33,524 bases of DNA from Caldilineaceae bacterium SB0661_bin_34. GTDB taxonomy: Bacteria; Chloroflexota; Anaerolineae; Caldilineales; Caldilineaceae. The notes beneath the pieces were generated by a model, which did not search any database, was not told where the DNA came from, and saw only the letters and a program-made list of their open reading frames with translations. A program made the translations under genes and the position numbers. Shown here in pieces: positions 1 to 8,106 of the stretch. Location: assembly GCA_009841145.1 (NCBI GenBank), contig VXMJ01000047.1, forward strand, positions 1 through 33,524, written 5' to 3'. Position 1 is the stretch's first letter. Every line of letters begins with the position of its first letter.

Positions 1-89
1 TCCCTGCCCAACCATCCACATGTCAAGTAACGAAAGTATAATGGATTGGTATAAGGCGAAGCAATATCCCTGAGTATCCGACCAACGCC

Positions 90-1019
90 TTGCGGGAAGC
101 GATCACGAATGCCGTTATGCACCGCGACTGGTTCATTGACGGAGCCAACGTCTTTGTCGAGATCTACACCGACCGTATCGAAGTGGTGAGCCCCGGCAGC
201 CTGCCACAAGGCTTGCAGCTCACCGATCTTGGCAGCCGAAGCATTCGACGCAACGCGCTGATCGCCGACCTGCTCCATCACATCGACTTTATAGAGAAGG
301 CGGGAACCGGCATCCGACGCATCCGGAACGAGGTGCGGGCACAGGGAAGCCCGGAGCCCAAATTTGAAGCCAACGGTTTCTTCACTGTCACATTCCGGCC
401 CAACCCTGAAGTGCGGGCCAGTGGGGATGTCCGCTCGATGCACGACGCAACTACGGAAGACACCATGGAAGTCACCACGGAAGCGACCATGGAAGTCACG
501 AAGGCGGCTCGCCTGCTGCAAGCAATCACCAGCGAAATGGGCGCAATGACCAGGCAAGAGCTTCAAAGCTTGCTTGGGTTGAAGAACGACGAGTACTTTC
601 GCAAGGCCTACCTCCTGCCCGCCCTGCGGGCCGGGCTGATTGAGATGACCATCCCGGACAAACCCCGCAGTCAAAACCAGCGCTATCGCCCGACCCCGGA
701 AGGACGAGATAGTACAGATGGCCGTTCGGTATACGACGCCACCATGGAAGTCACCACGGAAGCGACCATGGAAGTCACGAAGGCGGCTCGCCTGCTGCAA
801 GCAATCACCAGCGAAATGGGCGCAATGACCAGGCAAGAGCTTCAAAGCTTGCTTGGGTTGAAGAACGACGAGTACTTTCGCAAGGCCTACCTCCTGCCCG
901 CCCTGCGGGCCGGGCTGATTGAGATGACCATCCCGGACAAACCCCGCAGTCAAAACCAGCGCTATCGCCCGACCCCGGAAGGACGAGATGTTTTGAGGCG
1001 AACCTCGGAATCGCAATGA
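90..1019 (+). CDS. 5'-truncated ATP-binding / winged-helix protein with duplicated C-terminal domain
   Basis: The first ~110 residues match the C-terminal half of the GHKL-like ATP-binding module (HATPase_c_4) of AlbA_2/RecG-like transcriptional regulators: an alanine-rich 'REAITNAVMHRDW' helix and a 'EKAGTGIRRI' glycine motif are visible. The N-terminal AlbA_2 domain that should precede it is absent. The frame is open only from base 42, just after a TAA at 39-41, and the likeliest start is TTG at 90, which lies inside the conserved domain and has no clear ribosome binding site. The C-terminal part is a Fic-like winged-helix domain (key motif 'AGLIEMTIPDKPRSQNQRY') present twice in tandem. 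Probably a decayed or rearranged gene; a functional short product cannot be excluded. Confidence 0.6.
   Translation: MREAITNAVMHRDWFIDGANVFVEIYTDRIEVVSPGSLPQGLQLTDLGSRSIRRNALIADLLHHIDFIEKAGTGIRRIRNEVRAQGSPEPKFEANGFFTVTFRPNPEVRASGDVRSMHDATTEDTMEVTTEATMEVTKAARLLQAITSEMGAMTRQELQSLLGLKNDEYFRKAYLLPALRAGLIEMTIPDKPRSQNQRYRPTPEGRDSTDGRSVYDATMEVTTEATMEVTKAARLLQAITSEMGAMTRQELQSLLGLKNDEYFRKAYLLPALRAGLIEMTIPDKPRSQNQRYRPTPEGRDVLRRTSESQ
461..710 (+). repeat. 250-bp direct repeat, copy 1
   Basis: Base-for-base identical by eye to 740-989, with a period of 279 bp (93 codons), so the reading frame is kept. It encodes a Met/Thr/Glu-rich linker and the Fic-like winged-helix domain. Upstream of the exact repeat the similarity continues imperfectly (425-460 against 716-739), with 12 extra bases in copy 1. 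Confidence 0.95.
740..989 (+). repeat. 250-bp direct repeat, copy 2
   Basis: Second copy of the repeat at 461-710. The absence of any substitution, including at third codon positions, points to a very recent duplication or to ongoing gene conversion. Confidence 0.95.
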
Positions 1020-1200
1020 GTGGCAAAGCGAAAGATCTATCCAAACCCGATCCGACACCAAAGTAGTCGGCACAACGGACGGTAGCGAGCATACGCACCC
1101 CACCCGCCGTCCGCCCCTGCACAAGGCATGCCTCCTTCTGGCTCCCCTTCTCTACATTGCAGGAACTAACTCGCTGGCGCTGGTCCGCCAAGGGCAACAG

Positions 1201-2223
1201 TCAACTCCCCGAACCGTCCCCAAACACCCGTTGCAGCAGTCGGCGGGCCGCTGCGTGCGGCTCCTGCTCCCGAACAACCACAGCCTCCACCGCGTCTTCC
1301 CATCCGGCCACCTCGAGCATGGCCCGGCGCCGGGCCTGCCAACCCTGATCCACAAGCAGGTTCAGCAAACGCGCCGCGCGTCGGCGTTCCACATCCCCCC
1401 GGACTCCGGACGCACACAGCCAGTCGCGATGTTCGGCGATTCGGGCCTGCAACTCATCGATACCGGTGCCGGCCAGGGCATCCGTCAGCAGGATCGGCTG
1501 TACCCATCCCCGCTCGGTGTCGTTGGCTTGTCCGTGGAAGGCATGCGGAGCCAGGCCGGTCTCCATGCCCAAGGCCAGTGTCTGCCGAATCCGGGCTGCC
1601 GTCTGCGCACTGTTCGGACGATCGGCCTTGTTCACCACGACGATGTCGCTGACTTCCAGCATGCCGGCCTTGAGGGCCTGCACGTGGTCCCCCAGGCCCG
1701 GGGCTTCCACCTGTACCGTCGTGTCGGCCAAGTAGCGCACCTCGGTCTCCCCTTGGCCCGCGCCCACTGTCTCAATCAGAATCGGATCGTAGCCCGCCGC
1801 ATCGAGGACCAGAGCCAGGTCCCAACAGGCCAAGCTGAGTCCGCCGGCCGTGCCGCGGGTCGCCACGCTGCGCACAAACACGTTGTCCGCCAGTGAAACA
1901 TCCGTCATCCGAATCCGATCCCCAAGCAGGGCACCGCCCGAGACAACGCTGGTTGGATCCACCGACAGTACAGCCACGCGTTGGACAGTGCCATATTGTT
2001 CGACCAGCCTGCCAATCAGTGTGGACTTGCCCGCGCCGGGCGGTCCAGAGATCCCCACCAACTGGGCCCGTCCCGCATGGGGCAGCAGGACTCCCAGCAG
2101 CGTCTCGAAACCGTCCGCCCGTCGCTCCACCCAAGTCAGGACACGCGCCAGCGAACGCATGTCGCCGTCCCGCAGGCGCTCCGCCAAGTGTTCCGGGCTC
2201 ATCGGCCCGGCCGGGGCCGTCAT
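1201..2223 (-). CDS. meaB: Methylmalonyl-CoA mutase-associated GTPase MeaB
   Basis: G3E-family GTPase chaperone that protects and reloads the adenosylcobalamin-dependent methylmalonyl-CoA mutase in the cytoplasm. Visible motifs are the P-loop GPPGAGKST (residues 60-68), the SVDPTS segment near 88-92, GDRIRM (101-106), the conserved ETVGAGQGE (151-159) and the base-specificity motif NKAD (198-201). At 340 residues it is close to the usual length. I chose the ATG at 2223 because it overlaps the stop of the upstream B12-binding gene as ATGA, a translational coupling shared with the two junctions before it; a start 10 codons upstream is possible but would intrude further into the neighbour. It is the last gene of the recN-rsmD-cinA-mcmB-meaB series. 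The catalytic mutase subunit is not in this window. Confidence 0.93.
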   Translation of the reverse strand: MTAPAGPMSPEHLAERLRDGDMRSLARVLTWVERRADGFETLLGVLLPHAGRAQLVGISGPPGAGKSTLIGRLVEQYGTVQRVAVLSVDPTSVVSGGALLGDRIRMTDVSLADNVFVRSVATRGTAGGLSLACWDLALVLDAAGYDPILIETVGAGQGETEVRYLADTTVQVEAPGLGDHVQALKAGMLEVSDIVVVNKADRPNSAQTAARIRQTLALGMETGLAPHAFHGQANDTERGWVQPILLTDALAGTGIDELQARIAEHRDWLCASGVRGDVERRRAARLLNLLVDQGWQARRRAMLEVAGWEDAVEAVVVREQEPHAAARRLLQRVFGDGSGS

Positions 2224-2627
2224 TCGTCGCGGCCCAGCGCCGCCAGGATCCAATCCGCCGTTTCTCCGATGGTGGTACCGGGCCCGAAAATCTCGGCCAC
2301 CCCTGCGGCCCGCATGGCGGGCCGGTCCGCCTCCGGAATGATGCCCCCCAGCAACACCGGCACATCCGCCTGGCCCTGTTCCCGCAACAGATTGATCACC
2401 CTGGGCACAAGGGTATTGTGGGCACCGCTCAGGATGGAGATGGCCAGCAGGTCCACATCTTCCTGAAGGGCAGCCCGTGCCACCATCGCGGGGGTCTGCC
2501 GGATACCCGTGTAGATAACCTCGAACCCCCGGTCCCGCAAGCCTCTGGCAATAACCTTGGCCCCCCGATCATGGCCGTCCAAACCCAGCTTGGCCACCAG
2601 GATGCGGAAGGGGGGCGACCCACTCAT
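2220..2627 (-). CDS. mcmB: Cobalamin-binding (small) subunit of methylmalonyl-CoA mutase-type enzyme
   Basis: A 135-residue protein made of the B12-binding Rossmann domain alone. The DxHxxG motif DGHDRG is at residues 17-22, where His19 would be the lower axial ligand of cobalt; the 'SILSGAH' loop and a 'LLGGIIP' strand follow, as in the C-terminal part of methylmalonyl-CoA mutase. In many bacteria and archaea this domain is a separate subunit that pairs with a catalytic subunit encoded elsewhere. The start at 2627 is supported by GGAGG eight bases upstream and by an ATGA overlap with the stop of cinA. It lies immediately before meaB, the dedicated GTPase chaperone, which strongly supports the mutase assignment over other B12 enzymes; isobutyryl-CoA mutase small subunit is the main alternative. 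Confidence 0.9.
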   Translation of the reverse strand: MSGSPPFRILVAKLGLDGHDRGAKVIARGLRDRGFEVIYTGIRQTPAMVARAALQEDVDLLAISILSGAHNTLVPRVINLLREQGQADVPVLLGGIIPEADRPAMRAAGVAEIFGPGTTIGETADWILAALGRDE

Positions 2628-3145
2628 TTGGCACCCCTCCGGCTGGCCGCCCAGGCAGCCAGCATCGTCAGTGCCTCCCGGGCACTGAGTTCCTTGTTGC
2701 CCCTGCGATCGGAGGGCCACACCTTGCGCCGTCCCTCCTCGCATCCATCCGCTCCGGACAGGTGCAGGTGCACTAGGCCCACCGGCTTGTCCGGTGTTCC
2801 CCCGCCGGGACCCGCCACGCCCGTGATGGCCACCGCGACATCCACTTCGTACAGTTCCCTGGCACCGGCAGCCATGGCCGCCGCCACTTCGGCACTAACG
2901 GCACCCTTGGCCTCCAGCAATCCGGCATCGACACCCAGGACCTTTTCCTTGGCCTCGTAGCTGTAGGTGACAGCAGCTCCCATAAAACTGGCGGAGCTGC
3001 CCGCGATCTCCGTCAGGAGATGACCGACCAGACCGCCCGTGCAGCTTTCCGCCGTGGCACAGGTCAGGCCCTGCACACCGTAGGCTGTGACGACCCGGGC
3101 GGCCAGTGCAACCAGTTCCTCGGTCCTGTCTTCGCTGTGTTCCAT
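2624..3145 (-). CDS. pncC: CinA C-terminal domain protein (nicotinamide-nucleotide amidohydrolase)
   Basis: Stand-alone CinA/PncC domain of 173 residues. Members deamidate nicotinamide mononucleotide to nicotinic acid mononucleotide in the pyridine nucleotide salvage cycle. The signature segments are present: TAESCTGG (31-38), the [17 protein letters not shown] loop (about 107-123), and the conserved 'VTYSYEAK' segment near 59-66. The N-terminal MoCF-like domain of full-length CinA is lacking, as in PncC. The start at 3145 overlaps the rsmD stop as ATGA; a start 13 codons upstream exists but lies inside rsmD. Its place between an rRNA methylase and a mutase subunit gives no functional link, so the grouping probably reflects co-expression only. 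Confidence 0.9.
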   Translation of the reverse strand: MEHSEDRTEELVALAARVVTAYGVQGLTCATAESCTGGLVGHLLTEIAGSSASFMGAAVTYSYEAKEKVLGVDAGLLEAKGAVSAEVAAAMAAGARELYEVDVAVAITGVAGPGGGTPDKPVGLVHLHLSGADGCEEGRRKVWPSDRRGNKELSAREALTMLAAWAASRRGAK

Positions 3146-3723
3146 CAGGTGTCCCCCGTAGCCGGGCGCGGCCGGTAATAGCACAACATCACGCGTCCAT
3201 AGCGGCGCTGATCAAACCGTTCCAGGCGTTCCAGGGCCAACTCTCGGTCCTCCCCCGGATCGATTTGGACCACCGCCAAGCCGTCCGCGGTCAGGACACC
3301 CGCGGTTCGGTCCACCAAGGCCAGGGCGGCGCTCCACATGTCCTTGAACTGCGGCGGGGCGATGAACACGAAGTCCCAAGCCTCGCCGATCCCCCCGGCG
3401 GCTGCGGCCTCGAGATAGGCAAAGCTGTCCTGGCGGATGATCTCCATACGCTCCAGGAAGCCACAGGCGGCGCCATTGGCCCGAATCGTGGCGACGGCGC
3501 GGGTGCCGCGGTCCACGAAAGTCGCATGCCGGGCTCCGCGGCTGAGTGCCTCGAGGCCGACCGAGCCGGTGCCGCCGAACAAGTCCAGGACCCGACGACC
3601 CGGTATCCAGTCGTGCAGCTTTCCGAAGAGGGCCTCCCGCGCCCGGTCCGTGATCGGGCGCGTGCCTTCGCCCGGCACGTCCTTGAGTCTGCGACCGCGG
3701 GCCTCGCCGGCAATGATGCGCAT
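3145..3723 (-). CDS. rsmD: 16S rRNA (guanine966-N2)-methyltransferase RsmD
   Basis: Class I SAM-dependent methylase of 192 residues that acts on G966 of 16S rRNA during 30S assembly. The N-terminal [12 protein letters not shown], the [13 protein letters not shown] segment (21-33) and the SAM-binding [16 protein letters not shown] (45-60) are typical. The catalytic motif IV, DPPY in most homologues, reads APPQ at 122-125, a variant I associate with Chloroflexota RsmD proteins. The reading frame stays open far upstream, but the ATG at 3723 starts exactly at the conserved N terminus and only 5 bases after the recN stop. It overlaps the next gene, cinA/pncC, by ATGA. The usual partner coaD does not follow. 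Confidence 0.92.
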   Translation of the reverse strand: MRIIAGEARGRRLKDVPGEGTRPITDRAREALFGKLHDWIPGRRVLDLFGGTGSVGLEALSRGARHATFVDRGTRAVATIRANGAACGFLERMEIIRQDSFAYLEAAAAGGIGEAWDFVFIAPPQFKDMWSAALALVDRTAGVLTADGLAVVQIDPGEDRELALERLERFDQRRYGRVMLCYYRPRPATGDT

Positions 3724-3728
3724 CCCCG

Positions 3729-5504
3729 CTACGACCCGTTGACGGAGAACAGATCGCGCTGCCCGTTGTCGGACCGAACAGGCACTTCGGGTGCGATCCC
3801 CATCAACGCATGGGCCTGTCCCAGAATCTCCGCCACCGATTGGCGTCCGGATGCCGTGAACGTGCCCTGCATCGCGGCCAATTCCCCCAGCCGGTCGGCC
3901 GGTCCCAGCATCTGGACCTCGGTGAGGGTGCGTTCGACGCCCCCTTCCCTGTGAATGGCCTTGCGCACCCCGAAGTGGGCATCGCCGAAGGCGGCCAGCT
4001 GCGGCAGGTGCGTGACGCACAGGACCTGATGGCCGGATCCGTCGCTATCGTCGAAGCCCTGGGGATGGGCCAGCTGCCAAAGCTTGCTGCCCACCACCAG
4101 CCCCATGCGGCCGCCAATGCCCTGATCGATTTCATCGAAGACCAGCGTGGGCGCTCCGTCCACCGCGGCCAGCGCGCACTTGAGGGCCAGCATCAGCCGG
4201 GAGGTTTCGCCGCCCGATGCCACTTCCACCAACGGCTTGACCGGTTCCCCGGGATTGGTGCCGACCAGAAACGACACCACGTCGATACCGGTGCGATCCA
4301 GGCGCACCCGACTGCCGTCCGGCAGGGGCAGACCGTCTGCCGCCTCTTCCTGTTCCAGCAGCACGTCAAACCGCGGCTCCTTGGCGAACAGATACGCCAG
4401 TTCCTCCTCGGTATGCCGGGCCAGGGCCCTCCCGGCCGCCTGCCGCGCCTCGCTCAACGCCTGGCAGGCAACGGCCAGGGCCTGCAGGAGTTCCGCCTCC
4501 TCGGCTTCCAGCCGCTCCGTCAGTCCATCCTGATCCTCCAGGCCGGCCAGTTCCGCGGTCGCCTTGGCACCCCATTCGATGACTTCCTCCACCGTCGGTC
4601 CGTACTTGCGCTGCAACTGGTCCAGGTGCGCCAAGCGCTCTTCGACCTCGGCCAGCCTCTGGGGATTGACCTCCACCAAATCGAGATAGCGCCCCAGACT
4701 CCGCCCCGCGTCGCTGCACAGTTCCATGGCTTCCCGCAGGTTCGCCGCCAGTTCGGCCTGGGAGGCATCCGCCGCCGCCAGGCGGTCGAGGGCCACCTGC
4801 ACCTGTCCCAGCTGGGACAGGAGGTCGGGGATTTCCTGGTCGCCTTCCTCAAGGCGCATGCGGGCCTCCGCGGCCAGGGTGCGCAGGCTTTCGGCGTCGG
4901 CCAGGCGGCACTGTTCGGTCTCCAGCGACTCAACCTCGCCTGGAACCAACCCGGCCGCCTCAATCTCTCCGATCTGGAACTGCAGCATGTCGATCCGCTG
5001 CATCACGGTCCGGGCATCCATGCGCGAACTCGCCAGCCGGCGCCGAACCTCCTGCAGGCGATCATGCATCCCGGCCACCGTCTCCCGCTCCGGTGCCAGA
5101 TCGCCGTAGCGATCCAGCATGTCCACATGCGCATCGGGATTTAGGAGGCGCAAGTGGTCCGTCTGTCCGTGGATTTCGATCTGCTCCTGCATCACGGCCC
5201 GCAGCCGCTCGCGGGTTACCACCTCGCCGTCAAGCCGACAGACACTGCGGCCGGAGTTGCGCACCATGCGTTCCAGAACATGGGTGGCGCCGGCCGTGTC
5301 CACGGTGGCGGTGACGCTGGCCTCGGTCTCGCCGGCCCGGATCAACGAAGCGGATGCCTTCCCGCCCAGCAACAGATCGAGGGAGTCCAGAATGATGGAC
5401 TTTCCGGCCCCGGTTTCGCCGGTCAGGATGTTGAGGCCCGGGGCAAACTCCAGCACCAGGTCATTGATGATGGCCAGGTTGCGGATGTGCAGGGAGCGAA
5501 GCAC
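3729..5504 (-). CDS. recN: DNA repair protein RecN
   Basis: SMC-like ATPase that organises broken DNA ends for RecA-dependent double-strand break repair. A Walker A motif GETGAGKS (29-36) follows the 'RNLAIINDL' N terminus. A long Gln/Glu/Ala-rich coiled coil fills the middle. The ABC signature SGGETSRLMLALK, Walker B TLVFDEIDQGIGG and the 'QVLCVTHLPQLAAFGDAHF' His-loop lie in the last third. I place the start at the GTG at 5504, exactly before LRSLHIRN, giving 591 residues, slightly long for the family. An upstream TTG at 5573 is possible, and neither has a convincing ribosome binding site. It heads the five-gene minus-strand operon and is divergent from tatA. Confidence 0.93.
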   Translation of the reverse strand: MLRSLHIRNLAIINDLVLEFAPGLNILTGETGAGKSIILDSLDLLLGGKASASLIRAGETEASVTATVDTAGATHVLERMVRNSGRSVCRLDGEVVTRERLRAVMQEQIEIHGQTDHLRLLNPDAHVDMLDRYGDLAPERETVAGMHDRLQEVRRRLASSRMDARTVMQRIDMLQFQIGEIEAAGLVPGEVESLETEQCRLADAESLRTLAAEARMRLEEGDQEIPDLLSQLGQVQVALDRLAAADASQAELAANLREAMELCSDAGRSLGRYLDLVEVNPQRLAEVEERLAHLDQLQRKYGPTVEEVIEWGAKATAELAGLEDQDGLTERLEAEEAELLQALAVACQALSEARQAAGRALARHTEEELAYLFAKEPRFDVLLEQEEAADGLPLPDGSRVRLDRTGIDVVSFLVGTNPGEPVKPLVEVASGGETSRLMLALKCALAAVDGAPTLVFDEIDQGIGGRMGLVVGSKLWQLAHPQGFDDSDGSGHQVLCVTHLPQLAAFGDAHFGVRKAIHREGGVERTLTEVQMLGPADRLGELAAMQGTFTASGRQSVAEILGQAHALMGIAPEVPVRSDNGQRDLFSVNGS

Positions 5505-5652
5505 TGTGCCGGCGCAGAAAGGTGGACACGGTTCGGAGGCGACCGCCGATGCGGGCGGTGGCCGGACCGTCAAGGGCCCGGATCAAAGGGGAGTCTACAG
5601 GAATTCGCGGCGGTGGCGGCGTACGGTCCTGGCACCTGCCGGGCGGACTCCT

Positions 5653-5681
5653 TTGCAGTGCCCGGTCCAAACCCCTATAAT
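5653..5681 (+). promoter_or_regulatory. Sigma70-type promoter for tatA-secG
   Basis: TTGCAG (5653-5658), a 17-base spacer and a perfect TATAAT (5676-5681). Transcription should begin near 5688, giving a leader of about 40 bases before tatA. It is one of the best promoter matches in the window. Confidence 0.8.
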
Positions 5682-5728
5682 GGCGCGCTGACTCAGAGTG
5701 CATCCGTTCGACCGGCGGCGAGGCCAAC

Positions 5729-5974
5729 ATGCCCAATCTAGGACCCTTGGAACTGGGAATCATCCTGGTGATTGTGATCATGATCTTTGGTGTTGGTCGG
5801 CTGCCCGAAGTGGGCGGTGCGGTCGGCAAGACCATCAGGGAATTCCGACGCAACATGGGGAATTCCGACGACAAGAAGGAAGCGAACCTGTTGGAGGACG
5901 ACGAGGACAACTTCGAAGACGACGTGGACGGCGAAGTCACCCGCGAAGAGAAGGCCAGTTCCTCCTCCGCCTGA
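5729..5974 (+). CDS. tatA: Sec-independent protein translocase subunit TatA
   Basis: An 81-residue TatA/Hcf106-type protein. It has one N-terminal membrane helix (about 8-22), the hinge FGVGRLPEVG (20-29), a short amphipathic helix with KTIREFRRN, and a strongly acidic C-terminal tail (about 45-75). TatA oligomers form the pore through which folded twin-arginine substrates cross the cytoplasmic membrane. No TatC lies in the window. The ATG at 5729 follows a modest GCGAGG-like site. It is followed after 44 bases by secG, so components of both general secretion routes appear to share one promoter. Confidence 0.93.
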   Translation: MPNLGPLELGIILVIVIMIFGVGRLPEVGGAVGKTIREFRRNMGNSDDKKEANLLEDDEDNFEDDVDGEVTREEKASSSSA

Positions 5975-6018
5975 CGCACGGCCCGGTCCGCATCCGAATA
6001 CTGTCCTGAGGTTCCATC

Positions 6019-6252
6019 GTGGTACTGCTTGACTTCATGCTGGTGGCGATTGTCGTGCTGGCCATCGCCTTGGTCGCCATTATCCTGGTTCAGGCTCAGG
6101 ATGCCGGGCTGGGCAGCATGTTCGGCGGGGATTCCTCCATCTACCGCACACGGCGGGGCCTGGAAAAGGTGGTCTTCAACGTGACCATCGCCCTGGCCAC
6201 CAGCTTCATGCTGTTGAGTCTTCTTACGGTCATTCTGCAGAACCGCCTTTAG
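6019..6252 (+). CDS. secG: Preprotein translocase subunit SecG
   Basis: A 77-residue protein with two membrane helices (about 5-25 and 52-73) flanking the conserved cytoplasmic loop: VQAQDAGLGSMFGG, then the S-x-x-YRTRRGLEK segment. SecG joins SecY and SecE and stimulates SecA-driven export. The start is a GTG at 6019, supported by TGAGG at 6007-6011. It is probably transcribed with tatA and with the solute-binding protein gene that follows after a short GC-rich hairpin. Confidence 0.93.
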   Translation: MVLLDFMLVAIVVLAIALVAIILVQAQDAGLGSMFGGDSSIYRTRRGLEKVVFNVTIALATSFMLLSLLTVILQNRL

Positions 6253-6258
6253 ATTTCC

Positions 6259-6277
6259 GGACCGGTACGGCCGGTCC
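6259..6277 (+). other. GC-rich stem-loop between secG and the binding-protein gene
   Basis: GGACCGG, a 5-base loop and CCGGTCC give a perfect 7-bp stem directly after the secG stop. No T-run follows, so it is more likely a partial terminator or an mRNA-processing or stability element than a full terminator. Confidence 0.45.
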
Positions 6278-6288
6278 CGACCCGAGCC

Positions 6289-7977
6289 ATGCAAGAACCG
6301 CTCGCCGGGCCTGCGGTGCGGGGCTGGATCACCGCCGTGATCCTGGGCGGCTTCCTTGTGCTGACCGCCACGTTTGGCCGACAGGCGGCGGACGCGTCCA
6401 CGGCCATCCTGCCCAACTATGGCGGCGTGTACCGGGAAGGCGTCGTAGGGACGCCCCTGCACCTGAATCCCGTCCTGTGCAGCGTCAATGCAATAGACCG
6501 GACGGTATGCCGACAACTGTTCCGGGGGCTGATGACGTTCGACTCCCAGGGGGCCGTGGTGCCGGATCTGGCCGTGGCGCACGAGGTGTCGGAGGACGGC
6601 CTGGTCCATACCCTGCGCATGCGTCCGGACGTGTTCTGGCACGACGGCCTCAGGGTCACCGCCCAGGATGCGGTCTACACCTTTGAGGTGCTGAGCGACC
6701 CGGACTTCCCCGGGGATCCCTCCCTCGCCAATGCCGCCCGTCTGGCCTCCGTCAGGGCCACCGATTCATTTACGGTCCAGTTCCGCCTGGAGCAGCCGTT
6801 TACTCCCTTCCTGAATCTGTTGACGGTGGGGCTGCTGCCCTTCCACATCCACTCCAACGTCGCGGTGGTCGACATGATGGAGTACGTGGATCAACTGCCG
6901 GTGGTGGGCAATGGCCCCATGCAACTGGATCGCACGGGGGACGACTTCCTGCGCCTGGTGCCCAGCCGGTCTCAGGACGAGGCCGTGCCGTACATTCCGA
7001 TCCTGGAATTCCGATACCACGCAAGCACGGCGAACCTATTTCAGGCCTTCCTCGACGGACAGCTGGAAGGACTGTCGGCCGGAGTGACCGAAAACCTTGA
7101 GCTGTTGCCCAACAGACAGGAGCTGCAGGTGTTTGCCTCCGCCCAGCCCAGTCTGGTCATGGTGCTGTTCAACCTGCGCTCCGAGACCGTGCCCGCGCTG
7201 GCCGAACTGCAGGTCAGAAAGGCGCTTCTGCATGCCATCAACCGCGAAGTGGTGGTCAATTCGACCGATTTGGCCTGGGGAACGCCAGCCGATTCACCAA
7301 TCCCGGCCGACCACTGGGCCTACAAGGAAGGCCTAACGCAATATCCATACGATCCGGTGCTGGCCCTGGAGATGTTTGGCGATTCGGGCTGGCGCGACCG
7401 CGACTTGGACGGGATGCTCGACAGGGACGGAATTCCGTTGACCCTGTCGCTCGCGGTGAGCGACGACAGGGCCTTGCGCGCCTACGCCGAAACCATCGCC
7501 GCGTACTGGCGCGACTTGGGAATTGGTGTGGACCTGGTCGTGTTGCCCTTTGCCCGTCTGTTGACGGAGCAATTGGACAACCACAGCTTCGATGCAGCCC
7601 TGGTGCAGGTTTCCGGGCTGGAAGGCGACCCCGATCCCTTCCGGTTCTGGCACAGTTCGCAGACAGCTCCCGGCCAACTGAACTACGGCGGTTGGTCAAA
7701 CCCCTACGCGGACGGTCTGATGGAACGTTCCCGCATTGAACTGGATACCGAGGAGCGACATTACCTCCTCCATCGCTTTCAGGATGTCTTCCTGGCCGAC
7801 CTGCCGGCCCTGCCCATCAGTTCGCCGGTCTACGCCTACGGCGTACATGGACGCGTCCGCAACGTCCAGGTCGGCCAGCTCAACAGTCCGGCGGAGCGAT
7901 TGGACACCTTTGCGAACTGGTTCATCGCGACCACGCGCGTGACGATCTCGGGAGATGTGGCCGGCTTCCCGCGCTGA
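6289..7977 (+). CDS. Exported family-5 solute-binding protein (oligopeptide/nickel type)
   Basis: A 562-residue SBP_bac_5 protein. An N-terminal hydrophobic segment (about 12-28) ends near a small-residue site and acts as a signal peptide or anchor; no lipobox cysteine is seen. The family hallmarks follow: 'GGVYREGVVGTPLHLNPVL', 'LVHTLRMRPDVFWHDG' and 'VTAQDAVYTFEVL' in the N-terminal lobe, then 'VRKALLHAINREVVV' and a 'DSGWRDRDLDGMLDRDG' segment, a Dpp-type feature around a calcium-like Asp loop. Such proteins capture peptides or other bulky solutes for an ABC importer. No permease or ATPase gene is adjacent, so it is an orphan and its ligand is unknown. Its position downstream of secG recurs, as I recall, in Chloroflexota. 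Confidence 0.85.
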   Translation: MQEPLAGPAVRGWITAVILGGFLVLTATFGRQAADASTAILPNYGGVYREGVVGTPLHLNPVLCSVNAIDRTVCRQLFRGLMTFDSQGAVVPDLAVAHEVSEDGLVHTLRMRPDVFWHDGLRVTAQDAVYTFEVLSDPDFPGDPSLANAARLASVRATDSFTVQFRLEQPFTPFLNLLTVGLLPFHIHSNVAVVDMMEYVDQLPVVGNGPMQLDRTGDDFLRLVPSRSQDEAVPYIPILEFRYHASTANLFQAFLDGQLEGLSAGVTENLELLPNRQELQVFASAQPSLVMVLFNLRSETVPALAELQVRKALLHAINREVVVNSTDLAWGTPADSPIPADHWAYKEGLTQYPYDPVLALEMFGDSGWRDRDLDGMLDRDGIPLTLSLAVSDDRALRAYAETIAAYWRDLGIGVDLVVLPFARLLTEQLDNHSFDAALVQVSGLEGDPDPFRFWHSSQTAPGQLNYGGWSNPYADGLMERSRIELDTEERHYLLHRFQDVFLADLPALPISSPVYAYGVHGRVRNVQVGQLNSPAERLDTFANWFIATTRVTISGDVAGFPR

Positions 7978-8021
7978 CCGGCGCCGGGTACGGGACTCAG
8001 CCCCGGCACCCGTGTCTGCGC

Positions 8022-8027
8022 TACAAT
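8022..8027 (+). promoter_or_regulatory. Possible -10 element of the SH3b lipoprotein gene
   Basis: TACAAT about 80 bases upstream of the start codon, with no recognisable -35 box at the usual distance. The same TACAATGACA context recurs at 33099. Weak evidence. Confidence 0.3.
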
Positions 8028-8106
8028 GACACCTGTGCAGCATTCGGCAAGCATGTGCTTTACAGCCGTTTCCCAATCCGCCCCGACAAGGCCCAGGAGA
8101 ACTCCG

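Noticed and set aside
3810-5144. 444-codon plus-strand open frame across recN
   Set aside because: Antisense to a well-conserved RecN; no domain similarity and Gln/His/Arg-rich composition.
5461-6642. Long minus-strand open frame (about 393 codons) antisense to tatA, secG and the binding-protein gene
   Set aside because: It overlaps three genes with clear family matches, and its translation is low-complexity His/Gln/Arg-rich sequence typical of an antisense frame in G+C-rich DNA.
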